Assembly (NCBI RefSeq): GCF_020966635.1
Contig: NZ_JAJKFQ010000003.1
Location: 1 to 64,000, forward strand
DNA: 64,000 bases
Origin: Stieleria sp. JC731
GTDB taxonomy: Bacteria > Planctomycetota > Planctomycetia > Pirellulales > Pirellulaceae
Direction: 5' to 3'
In this document: positions 38,958 to 48,101 of the stretch, piece by piece
Position numbering within the stretch: position 1 is the first letter of the stretch
Layout of the letters: each line of letters opens with the position of its first letter
Program-made: the position numbers and the translations under genes
Notes under the pieces: generated by a model
The model's database searches: none
Seen by the model: only the letters and a program-made list of their open reading frames with translations
What the model was told of the DNA's origin: nothing

Positions 38958-39463
38958 CGGATTGTTAATTCTTCGGTTGGGGCTCAGATGATGTCACTTT
39001 TGACTCCTCAAGCCAAGCGTGAAAGAACGATGCGTCCATGTAGTGAAAGACGGCAATTGGATATCGGCAAAATATCTGGGCTCAGAGGTCTGTACCGCCA
39101 GGGCCCGTAGGCCTGAGCCTGCCGGATTGTCCAGCATTGAAGTTCGGACGCTTTGGGTTTCGCATTTGCCGCGGTGATCGGCCAAAGACGCTGTCGTTTC
39201 GAACAAGATCCGCTTGTCATTGCCGTTTGACTTTTTCGCTGGGCGGTTGGTCAATTGTCGTTCACTTCAATCATTACCTCCAACGCGTCAAAATTCGTTT
39301 TCTGACGCTCCAGCCCGCGTGTCCCCGCTCACTGTTCCTTGCCATTCTCGCCTACAATGTCGTAGCAAATAAGCCAAGTGCATTGTTGAAGTAGACGCCC
39401 CACTGGCGGATCGGCATTTGCAGTGAAGTAATAATCCCAGGCAAGTTAACCAGGTAGGTCAAC
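38958..39463. other. Intergenic region, no gene seen
   Basis: Short frames on both strands (for example 38994-39254 minus and 39137-39394 plus) overlap each other and lack recognisable families or ribosome sites. Fragments such as AGGCCTGAGCCTGCCGG give only weak secondary structure. Codon texture looks non-coding. Confidence 0.4.
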
Positions 39464-39607
39464 GTGGAACGGCAGCGGATGCCGCATGGTTCAAACCGTG
39501 TTCACGAAGACAGACCGAATGTGCTGGGAGAACTTACCAAAACTCGCGTTAGTTCAGCATCGCTGGACTCCGCGTCCCGATCGGCTAGTCAATTTGCCAG
39601 AACCTGA
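39464..39607 (+). CDS. Possible 47-residue leader ORF coupled to the AAA ATPase gene
   Basis: GTG at 39464 with AGGTAGG shortly upstream opens a 47-codon frame whose TGA (39605-39607) shares a base with the ATG of the ATPase (TGATG). That layout is typical of translational coupling, and the ATPase has no ribosome site of its own. The peptide is hydrophilic, basic and Ser/Arg-rich (LDSARSRSASQ) with no known family. It could be a coupling leader or chance. Confidence 0.3.
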   Translation: MERQRMPHGSNRVHEDRPNVLGELTKTRVSSASLDSASRSASQFART

Positions 39608-40620
39608 TGTCACAAGAAAGCGATCAACCGAACGAAGAAGGACAAACCGATTCAATTCCGACGCATGTCGAGATTGACGGAATTCGATTGAAGCTGGCGA
39701 AGCCGTTTCGCGACGATGCGAAATGGATCGGTCAGGGCGAGATCCTTGAACAGCTGTTGGCGTGCTGGATTTCCATCGACAAAGCTGACCTCCCACTAAC
39801 GCCGCGGTTGGTTGGCGCACCCGGTGTTGGAAAAACACAACTGGCGATCGCGGCGGCGAAAGCTCAAGGACGCCCGCTGTTTATTTATCAATGCACGGCG
39901 GATACGCGACCCGAAGATTTGCTCGTCACTCCGGTGCTCAGCCAAAAAGGCGAAATCGCTTACCACGCATCACCGTTGGTCACCGCGATGATCTGCGGCG
40001 GCGTTTGTGTGCTGGACGAAGGCAACAGGATGAATGAAAAGTCTTGGGCTTCGTTAGCACCGCTGTTTGATCACCGACGATACGTCGAGTCGATTGTGGC
40101 GGGGATCACGATCAACGCACATTCGGAATTCCGTGCGGCAGTGACGATGAACCAGGATGAGTCGACGTTCGAAATCCCCGACTACATCATGAGCCGATTG
40201 CAACCGACACTGCCGGTTGGGTTCCCGAACAAGCAGGACGAGATGGCAATCTTGCAATACCATCTGCCGTTTGCCGAAGCGGAGATGTTGGCGATGACGG
40301 TTGAGTTTTTGCAGCGGTCACACCAATTGAAATTGGAGTTCTCACCGCGCGACGGCATCAACTTGCTCCGCTACGCGCTCAAACGCATTTCGCAAGATCC
40401 GACGCATCCAGTCAGCCGTGATCAAGCTTGGCAGGAAGCGTTGGAAAAGTGCCTTGGGAATGAAGCATTGGATCTCGAAAAGCTATCCCAGCGGAAAAGT
40501 CGCACGCTCGGTGGCGATGCAGTTCCACTCGGTTTAGCCGACCTGTTCTTCGATCGAGATGATCCGATGCACCCTGATCGGGACGATGATGACGAGGATG
40601 ACGACGATTTCAATGTCTGA
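39607..40620 (+). CDS. AAA+ ATPase (MoxR/AAA_5-like) with acidic tail
   Basis: 337 residues. Walker A is [10 protein letters not shown], Walker [11 protein letters not shown] (Gly in place of the usual Ile/Leu), sensor 1 region AAVTMNQDE, and the finger region [12 protein letters not shown]. The core (~60-290) fits the AAA_5/MoxR group, whose members remodel partner proteins. The last ~15 residues are almost all Asp/Glu, a possible docking tail. The 3' end overlaps the start of the Ppx/GppA gene by 8 bases, so the two are coupled. No vWA partner is adjacent. The partner is unknown; coupling to a polyphosphatase is the only clue. Confidence 0.85.
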   Translation: MSQESDQPNEEGQTDSIPTHVEIDGIRLKLAKPFRDDAKWIGQGEILEQLLACWISIDKADLPLTPRLVGAPGVGKTQLAIAAAKAQGRPLFIYQCTADTRPEDLLVTPVLSQKGEIAYHASPLVTAMICGGVCVLDEGNRMNEKSWASLAPLFDHRRYVESIVAGITINAHSEFRAAVTMNQDESTFEIPDYIMSRLQPTLPVGFPNKQDEMAILQYHLPFAEAEMLAMTVEFLQRSHQLKLEFSPRDGINLLRYALKRISQDPTHPVSRDQAWQEALEKCLGNEALDLEKLSQRKSRTLGGDAVPLGLADLFFDRDDPMHPDRDDDDEDDDDFNV

Positions 40621-42229
40621 TATTTCGAGAGCAAATCCAGCATCAGGTGCATCCACGACCACTGTGAAAGGCACGGTGGACGTGAAGCAACCGCCGCCCC
40701 GCCCCGTCGCGGTCATCGATATTGGCGCGTCCGCGATTCGAATGGCGATCGCCGAGATCCATCCGAGCGGTGAAGTTCGAAAACTGGATCAGCTAATTCA
40801 GCCGGTGCCATTGGGGAAAGAGACGTTCGAAACACGGCGGCTTTCCAGACGCAGTATCGAACGCGTTGTCCGTGTTTTGCGCCAGTACCAACGGATCTTA
40901 TTGGAGTACGGTATCGACCAGCCTTCTGCGGTACGCGTGGTCGCAACCAGTGCTGTTCGGGAGGCATCAAACCGCTTGGCTTTTGCCGACCGGGTTTACA
41001 TGGTGACGGGCTTGCACGTCGAGCCAATTGACGAAGCGGAAGTCAATCGCATCACCTACATGGGAATTACGCCGCAGCTGCTTGCCGATGAGGAACTTTC
41101 CAATGGCAAGGCGATGGTGCTCGAGATCGGCGGCGGCAGCACGGAAGTCCTTGTTGTTCGCAGCGGCAACGTCTTGGCCAGCCATTCGTATCGTCTAGGA
41201 TCGATTCGAATGTTGCAGACGATCGACCTTGCGCGAGCGGGGGCGAAACGAAGACGTGCACTGCTGGAAAACCATATCAACCGTATGCTGACCCAGTTAA
41301 ACGAGTTGGTTCGTTCGGAATCTCAATTGAACTTGGTAGCTGTCGGTGGTGACATTCGTCTAGCAACACGTCTGCTCGGACACGAATCGCTCGGTGGCGA
41401 CTTGGCTAGCGTTTCGGTCGAACGACTCGCTGAGCTGACTGACGAAGTGCTAACGCTGGACGAGGAAGAAATCGTCAAGAAATACGATGCCACGTTCATC
41501 GAAGCCCAAACACTTGGACCGGCTCTGCTAGCGTATTCAGCTGTCGCGAGACATTTCTCGCTTGATCGTATCTATGTTAGCGATACGAACATGCGAGATG
41601 GCCTGCTAAAGGACATGGCCTCCGGTGGTCGCTGGACGGCGGAATTCCGGAACCAAATTATCCGTTCGGCGCTTTCACTTGGACGTCGTTTTCATTTCGA
41701 CGAGATGCACGCCCGCAGTGTTGCCGAATTGTCGCGAAAGCTGTTTTATCAGCTACAGTCGCAGCATCGATTGGACAATCGACACGAAGTCATTTTGTAT
41801 GTCGCGGCGCTACTGCATGAAATCGGGATGCAGATCAATGTCCGAGGGCACCACAAGCATTCGCTTTATATTATCCGGCACAGCGAGCTATTCGGGTTGT
41901 CGCAGTCGGAACTGGTCGAAGTCGCTTTGGTCGCTCGATACTACCGGCGCGCGACACCGCAGCCAACGCACGCGGAATACATGTCGCTCGATCGCGAACA
42001 CCGCGTCATGGTAAGCAAGTTGGCAGCGATCTTGCGAATTGCTGCCGCACTAGACGATACCAGGACCAGTCGAATTCGCGAGATCGATTGCAAGGTCGAT
42101 AGTAATCGCCTGATTATCGAGATTCCTGGTGTTAACGACGTCTCACTGGAACAGATCGCGATGAAGCAACAAGCGGGCTTGTTTCGCGATGTCTACGGAC
42201 TTCCTGTTATGCTTCGCGTGAATGGCTGA
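40613..42229 (+). CDS. ppx: Exopolyphosphatase / guanosine pentaphosphatase (Ppx/GppA)
   Basis: Hydrolyses terminal phosphate from polyphosphate, and possibly pppGpp; cytoplasmic. ATG 40613 is chosen (538 residues) because it overlaps the ATPase stop as ATGTCTGA; an in-frame ATG at 40559 adds 18 unlikely residues. The ASKHA fold has the phosphate-1 loop [11 protein letters not shown] (Ala where many have Asn) and phosphate-2 loop EIGGGSTEV. The C-terminal HD-like domain has ALLHEIGMQ and GHHKHS, with the HD Asp replaced by Glu, as in E. coli Ppx. Second gene of a coupled pair with the AAA ATPase. Confidence 0.88.
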   Translation: MSDISRANPASGASTTTVKGTVDVKQPPPRPVAVIDIGASAIRMAIAEIHPSGEVRKLDQLIQPVPLGKETFETRRLSRRSIERVVRVLRQYQRILLEYGIDQPSAVRVVATSAVREASNRLAFADRVYMVTGLHVEPIDEAEVNRITYMGITPQLLADEELSNGKAMVLEIGGGSTEVLVVRSGNVLASHSYRLGSIRMLQTIDLARAGAKRRRALLENHINRMLTQLNELVRSESQLNLVAVGGDIRLATRLLGHESLGGDLASVSVERLAELTDEVLTLDEEEIVKKYDATFIEAQTLGPALLAYSAVARHFSLDRIYVSDTNMRDGLLKDMASGGRWTAEFRNQIIRSALSLGRRFHFDEMHARSVAELSRKLFYQLQSQHRLDNRHEVILYVAALLHEIGMQINVRGHHKHSLYIIRHSELFGLSQSELVEVALVARYYRRATPQPTHAEYMSLDREHRVMVSKLAAILRIAAALDDTRTSRIREIDCKVDSNRLIIEIPGVNDVSLEQIAMKQQAGLFRDVYGLPVMLRVNG

Positions 42230-42302
42230 TGCAATATTGTTGCAAGACGTTTCGCATTGCATTGCCCTGAGTTCCTGAAATCGTCTTGGCCTAACCTGGC
42301 AA

Positions 42303-43649
42303 TCAGTTTTCGATTTTGATTACGTGTTTGACAGGCTTCATGGCGGCGTGAACTGCCGCTACCAACGGTTCGCGTTCTTGTTCTGAATCCTTGACGGCCT
42401 TTTCCATGTTGTCGCGGCCCTGCCGCCCATGAAAGATCTGTTTGATCTGCTTCGTTTCATATTCCTGCTTTGCCGCAACCGCATCGTCGACTCTCGCAAA
42501 TGCATCGCAAAATGGGTTGTCCGTAAATTCCGCCGCCAAATTGATACCATCGGCCAATTGACGAGCCGAAAAGGTTTTCGATGCGCCGCCCCACGTAATT
42601 GTGGCGATCCCATGGACTCCTGTGACTTTCAGTGTCAAACGGTTCAACTTTTCATCAAACGGAACAAACGTCATGCCTGAGCGTACCGAATCATCTCGGT
42701 CGATCGGGCCAGGGGCACAGAAGCAGTATCGCTCGCTCGTGACATGGATTTCGCCATGGTTGACGCGCTCGACATGGTGACCACCTTCACCTTTGCCTGA
42801 TTGGTTTTCTAGATTGACCGAGATCGTTCCCAAGTCACCGTCGAGGCCTAGCGAGGTCAGGAAGGCGTAGGCCATGATTGCATGTCCGGCCCAGTCTGGG
42901 TGAATACCATCTCGGCCAACGATTTCGTAGGGTTGTGAACCGTCGCCAAGGTAAAGTCCGGGAGCCGCAACGCGAGCTTTGTACATCGGCCAAAAGACGT
43001 CCGCGAAGGCGACTTGTTCGCGCTGAGCAACACCCATCGCGATATCACGCAGTGCACAGAGATGCTGGTTGTGTTCTTCAAGAGTTCCGGATCGTGATTG
43101 AACCCAGGTCGCCAATTTGCCGCTGCATCCTGGCGAACCGACAACGACTTTGGCACCAGCGTTTTTCAGTTTTCGCACGATCGCGGTATAGTGATCCTCG
43201 TACCACTTCCCGTTGGTGATATCGAATGGTCGATATCTAGCATCGTTCATGCCGTAGCATAGCGTGGCGATGGTGGGATCAAAACGCAGACAATCGTTAT
43301 CCATCCGCCGAAGGAAACCATCGGTCTTTTCGCCGCTCCATCCATACTGCCGTACCGACACGTTCAAGTCAGGCATGCAAGCGGTCAAGTAAGTCTCGAT
43401 CAACCTAGAATACATCCGCTGTTCGGTGATCGAATCTCCGACGATGGCCAATCGGTCACCAGAGCGAAGCAGCATTGCACCGGGCTCTGGTGCCTTGCGA
43501 GGGTTCAGTTTGACAAAAGCCTCGCCCTCGGGTTTTGCCTCGTATTCATACGGGCCTAAAACGGGCAAAGGCAGCGTTTGCGGTGATACATCCTGCGCAG
43601 CTGCAGTCAGCGTAGCGCAAACGAGCAGAAGGGCTGAAATCGATCGCAT
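42303..43649 (-). CDS. Secreted SGNH/GDSL hydrolase
   Basis: 448 residues from ATG 43649, chosen because a Sec signal peptide (MRSISALLLVCATLTAAA) begins there; the frame extends to 43838 with an unlikely N-terminus. Catalytic blocks: Ser in VGDSITEQ, Gly in YGWSGEKT, Asn in CYGMNDARY, and Asp/His in DGIHPDWAGH. The C-terminal ~150 residues form a second beta-rich region and a charged helical tail. Family members deacylate sugars or lipids; in planctomycetes such exported enzymes are often linked to polysaccharide use. The substrate is not predictable. Single gene. Confidence 0.88.
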   Translation of the reverse strand: MRSISALLLVCATLTAAAQDVSPQTLPLPVLGPYEYEAKPEGEAFVKLNPRKAPEPGAMLLRSGDRLAIVGDSITEQRMYSRLIETYLTACMPDLNVSVRQYGWSGEKTDGFLRRMDNDCLRFDPTIATLCYGMNDARYRPFDITNGKWYEDHYTAIVRKLKNAGAKVVVGSPGCSGKLATWVQSRSGTLEEHNQHLCALRDIAMGVAQREQVAFADVFWPMYKARVAAPGLYLGDGSQPYEIVGRDGIHPDWAGHAIMAYAFLTSLGLDGDLGTISVNLENQSGKGEGGHHVERVNHGEIHVTSERYCFCAPGPIDRDDSVRSGMTFVPFDEKLNRLTLKVTGVHGIATITWGGASKTFSARQLADGINLAAEFTDNPFCDAFARVDDAVAAKQEYETKQIKQIFHGRQGRDNMEKAVKDSEQEREPLVAAVHAAMKPVKHVIKIEN

Positions 43650-43770
43650 TGATAAGTCTGGCGGGAAAGATGAGGAAGGTAGGGGATAGGTGGGGATGAT
43701 CCTCACAACGATGCATGGGTATCTGTTGCACCGCTTTGCTAGATGGTTGCTACGCCACGTGAAGTGGCAG

Positions 43771-44277
43771 CTAGGCTGGGTTCCATGGTAGTCGACAGAC
43801 GCCCCATTGGCCGTTGTTTTCGTCGACAGCGACCTCAATCCAGCTCAAATGGTCACCGAATTTCGCTCGTGTTTTATCGCGGACGCGTTCGGCGATGACA
43901 CGCGCGATTTCTTCAGCGGTCGTGTTTATCACGGGCAACATCACGCAGTCTTCATTGGGGAACACCCAGCGGCGATCGCGGAATCGAGCTGTTGTTTCTT
44001 TTTCGTCGGACTCAATTTTGATTTCCGCGTGATCGGTCGGCAGAATGACGTGATGATCCAGCAGCAACGTTTGCTCTAAAACCGCATCACGCAACGCGAT
44101 AAAGTCCACAACATAGCGGTTCTCATCCAAAGGTCCTTCGACGCTGGCACGGACGCCATAGTTGTGACCATGCAGTCGTTCGCAAATATCGCCGGCGAAG
44201 GTGATGAAGTGTGCTGCAGAGAAAACAAATTGCTCTTTCGTAACATCAACTCGAAAGGTCGCACCGTTGTTGGACAT
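43771..44277 (-). CDS. 6-pyruvoyl-tetrahydropterin synthase / QueD family protein
   Basis: 168 residues. Zinc ligands His23 (FSAAHF), His36 and His38 (LHGHNYG); the catalytic Cys32 lies in CxxxHGH, as in QueD-type enzymes. LDHHVILP supplies the second catalytic His. The family converts dihydroneopterin triphosphate to a tetrahydropterin product, either for queuosine or for other pterins. Here it is third in an operon with a CitG-family gene (13-base gap) and an alpha/beta hydrolase. A PTPS plus CitG pair is, as I recall, found with tetrahydromethanopterin C1 genes in methylotrophs and planctomycetes, so that cofactor is as likely as queuosine. Confidence 0.85.
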   Translation of the reverse strand: MSNNGATFRVDVTKEQFVFSAAHFITFAGDICERLHGHNYGVRASVEGPLDENRYVVDFIALRDAVLEQTLLLDHHVILPTDHAEIKIESDEKETTARFRDRRWVFPNEDCVMLPVINTTAEEIARVIAERVRDKTRAKFGDHLSWIEVAVDENNGQWGVCRLPWNPA

Positions 44278-44289
44278 AAAAAAGTAGCT

Positions 44290-45141
44290 CTACTGACAGC
44301 GAAGGAGGAAATAGAGTCCGGCGGCAATCAGGTCCGCCGTCGTTCCTGGATTGAGAGGCTTTGGATGACTGGTGCGGAGGAAGTTGTCAAACTGTTCGCA
44401 AGCTTTGGCGTCATTGTGATCGAAGTCCGCTTTTGTCATGACTTGCAGCGCGACTTGATCGCCAAATTTTCGAGCGATCAGCGAATCTGGGCGTCGTCTT
44501 AGTAATACCAGATGTGCACGAGAGATACCGGTCAATACGTCGCCGGAATCGCCTATACACGTTTCAATGGTTGGCGCGACGACTTGGAGCAAATCTTGAA
44601 ATCCATCGCTGTAGTTTTCCGCGATTTGATCGCGGGCTCGCGCCGAACGCATCGCTGACATGAAATCCGGTGGTGGCGAATCGGCGAGATCCATGTCATC
44701 GACATTTCCCATCCCTCCTGGATGCGCTTGATTGATCGCAGAATACAAGTGGCTAGCGTCTTCGCTATCGAGCTGTTCCAGAAGTTCTGAAATCGCCAGC
44801 GACGTCGAGTTGACGTCCTTGGTGAGCTTGGACTGTTGATCGATCTTGACTAAAGGGGCGATCAACAAAAGGATTCCGAGGTTGACGTTGGTACCGATCT
44901 GATTCGAGACACTCCGTACCGCACTCAGCACGTCACAACTGAAGCGAGCATCGGGGCTGCGGAACTGTTCGGCTGTGAGATGTGCCGCGGAAACAAAGTC
45001 GTTGTAGGAAAGATCGTGAAAACTCTTTCCAGGGTAGACGTTCCCGGCCTTTGGCGCGGTCGCTTCCAAGATGCACGCCCACAAGACGGCATCCGCCGGT
45101 GTTGGACAGCGCCAACGCAATGATTCAATCGCGCTAATCAC
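44290..45141 (-). CDS. CitG/MdcB-family protein (triphosphoribosyl-dephospho-CoA synthase-like)
   Basis: 283 residues, all-helical. The family opening motif is ATAPKAGNVYPG, matching the E-x-PKPGxV motif of CitG-like proteins, followed by the conserved SFHDLSYNDF. A later conserved AHPGGMGNVDDMD segment fits the catalytic region. True CitG makes the prosthetic group of citrate lyase, but no citrate or malonate lyase genes are here; COG1767 members also sit in tetrahydromethanopterin-linked clusters. Start ATG overlaps the stop of the alpha/beta hydrolase (45138-45141), and the PTPS gene follows after 13 bases. Function in pterin cofactor synthesis is inference. Confidence 0.8.
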   Translation of the reverse strand: MISAIESLRWRCPTPADAVLWACILEATAPKAGNVYPGKSFHDLSYNDFVSAAHLTAEQFRSPDARFSCDVLSAVRSVSNQIGTNVNLGILLLIAPLVKIDQQSKLTKDVNSTSLAISELLEQLDSEDASHLYSAINQAHPGGMGNVDDMDLADSPPPDFMSAMRSARARDQIAENYSDGFQDLLQVVAPTIETCIGDSGDVLTGISRAHLVLLRRRPDSLIARKFGDQVALQVMTKADFDHNDAKACEQFDNFLRTSHPKPLNPGTTADLIAAGLYFLLRCQ

Positions 45142-46043
45142 GACTTGTTGTCAGTCGCTATATCGCTCAGAAACGTCTCGATTGCGGAGAGAACCTCCTC
45201 CGGCGCGTCTTCGAGAACGTAGTGGCCTGCATCGGGGATCTCTACCGAGCGGGCATGTGGCCAAGCTTTCTGAAACCGATGCAAACAATCCGGTCGGAAG
45301 CACCAGTCTTTCATTCCCCAAACCAGTTGTGCCGGAATGTCGGTTAGGTCAGCAAGGGAAGCTTCTAGTTCGGAAAGCGTCTGAAATGTCGGATGAGAAG
45401 AGCTCATCGGGATGTCGCGAACGAAGGCATCAATCGCAACGCGGTTCTGCCAACTGTTGTATGGGCGCAGCAGTCCTGCGGCGACTTCGGGATCGAGCTT
45501 GTTGCGGTCCATAGCCATCGTGATCGCGGCACGAGCAAACAAGTTCATGCCACGCACCCCTAGCGTTCCGAAAAACGGGATGCGGCATGCGGCGATCCGC
45601 CATGGGACGTAAGGTGGCGGGAACGCTCCGGTGTTAAGCAACGTGATTGCAGAAAACCGTTCACGGCATTTCAGTAGCGCGCCCAATCCGATTGCTCCAC
45701 CCCAGTCGTGTGCTAGCAGCATCACATTCTGCAAATCCAAATGCTCGATCAGATCGGCAAGGTTCTGCTGATGGTCGGCCAGTCGATAGGTGAAATCAAC
45801 CTGCGAAGGTTTGTCGCTGTCACCACAGCCGATGTGGTCAACCGCGACGACGCGATATTGCGATGAAAATCGTTGGAAGATGTTTCGGTAGTAGTAGCTC
45901 CAGGTCGGATTGCCATGCACGCATAAAATCGTGCTGACTTCCGCCTGCTGGGACTGATCCCCTCGGTCGCGGTAGGCGAGTGAATAGGGGCCCGCCTTAA
46001 AACGGGAAACCGGAACATCGAATTGATTGGTCAACTGTTGCAT
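45138..46043 (-). CDS. Alpha/beta hydrolase, haloalkane dehalogenase/OleB-like
   Basis: 301 residues from ATG 46043, which opens close to the conserved VPVSRFKAGP; ATG 46106 would add 21 residues unlike the family. HGNPTWSYYYR is the oxyanion/halide-side motif, the nucleophile is Asp113 in HDWGGAIG, and the C-terminal His is in DAGHYVLED. Asp as nucleophile is the hallmark of haloalkane dehalogenases and of OleB, the beta-lactone decarboxylase of olefin synthesis. The PWRIAACR and FVRDIPM segments recall OleB, but no oleA, oleC or oleD is adjacent. First gene of the operon, overlapping the CitG-like gene by 4 bases. Confidence 0.8.
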   Translation of the reverse strand: MQQLTNQFDVPVSRFKAGPYSLAYRDRGDQSQQAEVSTILCVHGNPTWSYYYRNIFQRFSSQYRVVAVDHIGCGDSDKPSQVDFTYRLADHQQNLADLIEHLDLQNVMLLAHDWGGAIGLGALLKCRERFSAITLLNTGAFPPPYVPWRIAACRIPFFGTLGVRGMNLFARAAITMAMDRNKLDPEVAAGLLRPYNSWQNRVAIDAFVRDIPMSSSHPTFQTLSELEASLADLTDIPAQLVWGMKDWCFRPDCLHRFQKAWPHARSVEIPDAGHYVLEDAPEEVLSAIETFLSDIATDNKS

Positions 46044-46188
46044 TTCGATAGTGTTGCCGGTTTCTTGTCGATCGGGAAGTCGACAGGGGCAACGCATTTC
46101 GTACATTACCGTGCGGAACAGCTAAAAAGCCTAGAAAATTCCGTGTTTGGTCTCTCGGACGACGCTAACTCCCACCCGTTTTAATCTT

Positions 46189-46902
46189 GTGAAGCTGACC
46201 CTAGCCAGCATCCGGAAGTTATTTCGCGAAGACTTTAGCGGTGAAGCCCCGATTCTGATTGACCGATCGAACCTGCATGGGGCAATTCGGCATTGGCAGG
46301 CAGTGGTTGATGGAATCGAAGGCTGCAATCGTACCAAGCACCCTGGAGACAAAGATTCGCGCTCACGGACGCTATGTCGATTCACGATCCCAGAACCAGA
46401 ATCCGATCGCAGCCATTGGCGAAGCGAAGAATTTCGCTTGCAATACGACGAGGAATGGCACCTGACGCTGCATTCCTATTGCGGGCATGTCGGTACCAGC
46501 CAAGTAAAGACCACCGTCAGTGATGTTGACGAGATTAAACAATTCGTTCGGCACGTCCACCAGCGTTACGCGAGGCAAAAAGCGTCCGCACAGAAACGTG
46601 AGAAAGTCCGGCAATTTAAATCAAAAGCCATCTTGGCTCAGATTCGAAAAATCGCCAAAGAGGAAGGGTTTGATTTCGCAGCCACGCAGGACACGGTAAA
46701 AGTAAAACTATTCGTCAAATTGGCGTCCCATGAAATGATCGAAATGCATGTGCCGTTCAAGCAGTTCGAGAAAGTGATGCCACGCTTGAAGACAACGATC
46801 CAAGATTTGCGACAACTGTATTCCGAAGGCTTGCGATTTAAAATGCAACCTGTCAGTCGCCTTCCGTGGGATCTTGAATGGGTCGATCACGAGAGTTTGT
46901 AA
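46189..46902 (+). CDS. Conserved-looking protein of unknown function upstream of MoxR/vWA pair
   Basis: 237 residues from GTG 46189 (KLTLASIRKLFRED); TTG 46147 is an alternative that adds 14 residues. There is no signal peptide or membrane helix. Features: an opening segment with APILIDRSN, a middle rich in charged residues including DEWHLTLHSYCGHVG, a basic helix at about 135-165, and a final VSRLPWDLEWVD. I do not recognise a family. It lies 93 bases before the MoxR ATPase, on the same strand, so it may be part of the same unit or at least context. Confidence 0.6.
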   Translation: MKLTLASIRKLFREDFSGEAPILIDRSNLHGAIRHWQAVVDGIEGCNRTKHPGDKDSRSRTLCRFTIPEPESDRSHWRSEEFRLQYDEEWHLTLHSYCGHVGTSQVKTTVSDVDEIKQFVRHVHQRYARQKASAQKREKVRQFKSKAILAQIRKIAKEEGFDFAATQDTVKVKLFVKLASHEMIEMHVPFKQFEKVMPRLKTTIQDLRQLYSEGLRFKMQPVSRLPWDLEWVDHESL

Positions 46903-46982
46903 ATGCAAGCGTGTATGGAAACCTAGATGGTCAACAGTGCCGTCTTTGACCTGCACGCTAATGAAAGAATGCAACGAGTGTT

Positions 46983-46990
46983 GAGGAGAT
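46983..46990 (+). promoter_or_regulatory. Shine-Dalgarno supporting a TTG start
   Basis: GAGGAGAT lies about five bases before TTG 46995, one of the few strong ribosome sites in the window. It decides the unusual TTG start of the MoxR ATPase. Confidence 0.7.
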
Positions 46991-46994
46991 AACA

Positions 46995-48089
46995 TTGCCG
47001 GTACGCATCGATGCAAGCGAGCTCACCGAATTGCTGGAGCTAACGCCTTCGACTCAAAATGTCATGCTTGTCGGACGGCATGGGATTGGCAAGAGTGAGA
47101 TGATCACAAGTTTCTACGCATCACGCGGGATCCCGGTGATCTCTTTCTTCCTTGGGCAGATGAGCGACCCGGGGGATTTAATCGGTTTGCTGCACAAGGA
47201 CGAAAGCACGGGCCGAAGTGAGTTCTTGCCGCCCTACTGGTGGCCTGCCGATGGCAAGCCCATCGCGTTGTTCCTAGATGAGCTTAACCGAGCGCGGCCG
47301 GAGATCCTTCAGGCGGTCATGGAACTGGCGCTGAACAAGACTCTCGCTGGCAAAAAGCTTCCCGAAGGAAGCGTCATTGTGTCGGCGGTAAACGATGGCG
47401 ACGAATACCAATTAACCGATCTCGATCCAGCCCTGGTGTCGCGTTTTAATCTTTACGAGTTCGCGCCGACTGTGGAGGATTGGTTGGTCTGGGCCGAGAA
47501 CGCAGATGTCGATCATCGCGTTATTCAATTCATACAGCAACAACCTCAGTTCCTAGATGGCGCTGGGCTGAACGAGGGCGGAGCATCAATCGAGACACTA
47601 TCGGGACTCGTGAAGACCCCGGACCGTCGATCATGGAAACGTGTCAGTGATCTTGTGAAACCAATCCAGGGCGTCACAGACCGCCATTGTAAATTGATCG
47701 CTGGAATTGTCGGTTCGGCCGCGGCGACAGCATTTCGCAAAAGTCTTGCCACACAGTTGCCAGTCACGCCGGCCGATGTCTTGCTGGAGCTTTCGAAACA
47801 CCGCAAGGTGCTCAACTCGCTCGGACTGGCAGAGCTTCTATTGTTGAATGAGCAAGTTTTGTTGTGGATTTGTACAGACAAATGTCCCGCGAAACATCTC
47901 GATAAAGCCAGAAACGGACTCTTGGGCTACTTGAAATTATTGCGGAAACGCAAGCTTGATGAAGCCGTTGCTCATTTTGTCGCGATGTTAGATAAACCAA
48001 AGTTTGAACCGGTCATGGGATTTGTTTCAGAGTCACTAGAACTGACCGAACTTCTGACCAGCTACATGGAAGGTATCCGAATCGACTGA
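46995..48089 (+). CDS. MoxR-family AAA+ ATPase paired with a vWA protein
   Basis: 364 residues, started at TTG 46995 behind a strong GAGGAG site. Walker A is GRHGIGKSEM, Walker B ALFLDELNRA, sensor 1 region VSAVNDGDEYQ, and finger region PALVSRFNLYE. The C-terminal ~150 residues form a helical lid and extension. In the MoxR group, ATPase and vWA partner form a metal-dependent chaperone or remodelling complex. The vWA gene begins 12 bases downstream, so these two form an operon. The client is unknown. Confidence 0.88.
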   Translation: MPVRIDASELTELLELTPSTQNVMLVGRHGIGKSEMITSFYASRGIPVISFFLGQMSDPGDLIGLLHKDESTGRSEFLPPYWWPADGKPIALFLDELNRARPEILQAVMELALNKTLAGKKLPEGSVIVSAVNDGDEYQLTDLDPALVSRFNLYEFAPTVEDWLVWAENADVDHRVIQFIQQQPQFLDGAGLNEGGASIETLSGLVKTPDRRSWKRVSDLVKPIQGVTDRHCKLIAGIVGSAAATAFRKSLATQLPVTPADVLLELSKHRKVLNSLGLAELLLLNEQVLLWICTDKCPAKHLDKARNGLLGYLKLLRKRKLDEAVAHFVAMLDKPKFEPVMGFVSESLELTELLTSYMEGIRID

Positions 48090-48101
48090 TTTAGGATTGC
48101 C

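Noticed and set aside
40559-40612. Upstream ATG extending the Ppx/GppA protein by 18 residues
   Set aside because: The extension is unlike the family and the ATG at 40613 overlaps the preceding stop in a typical coupled layout.
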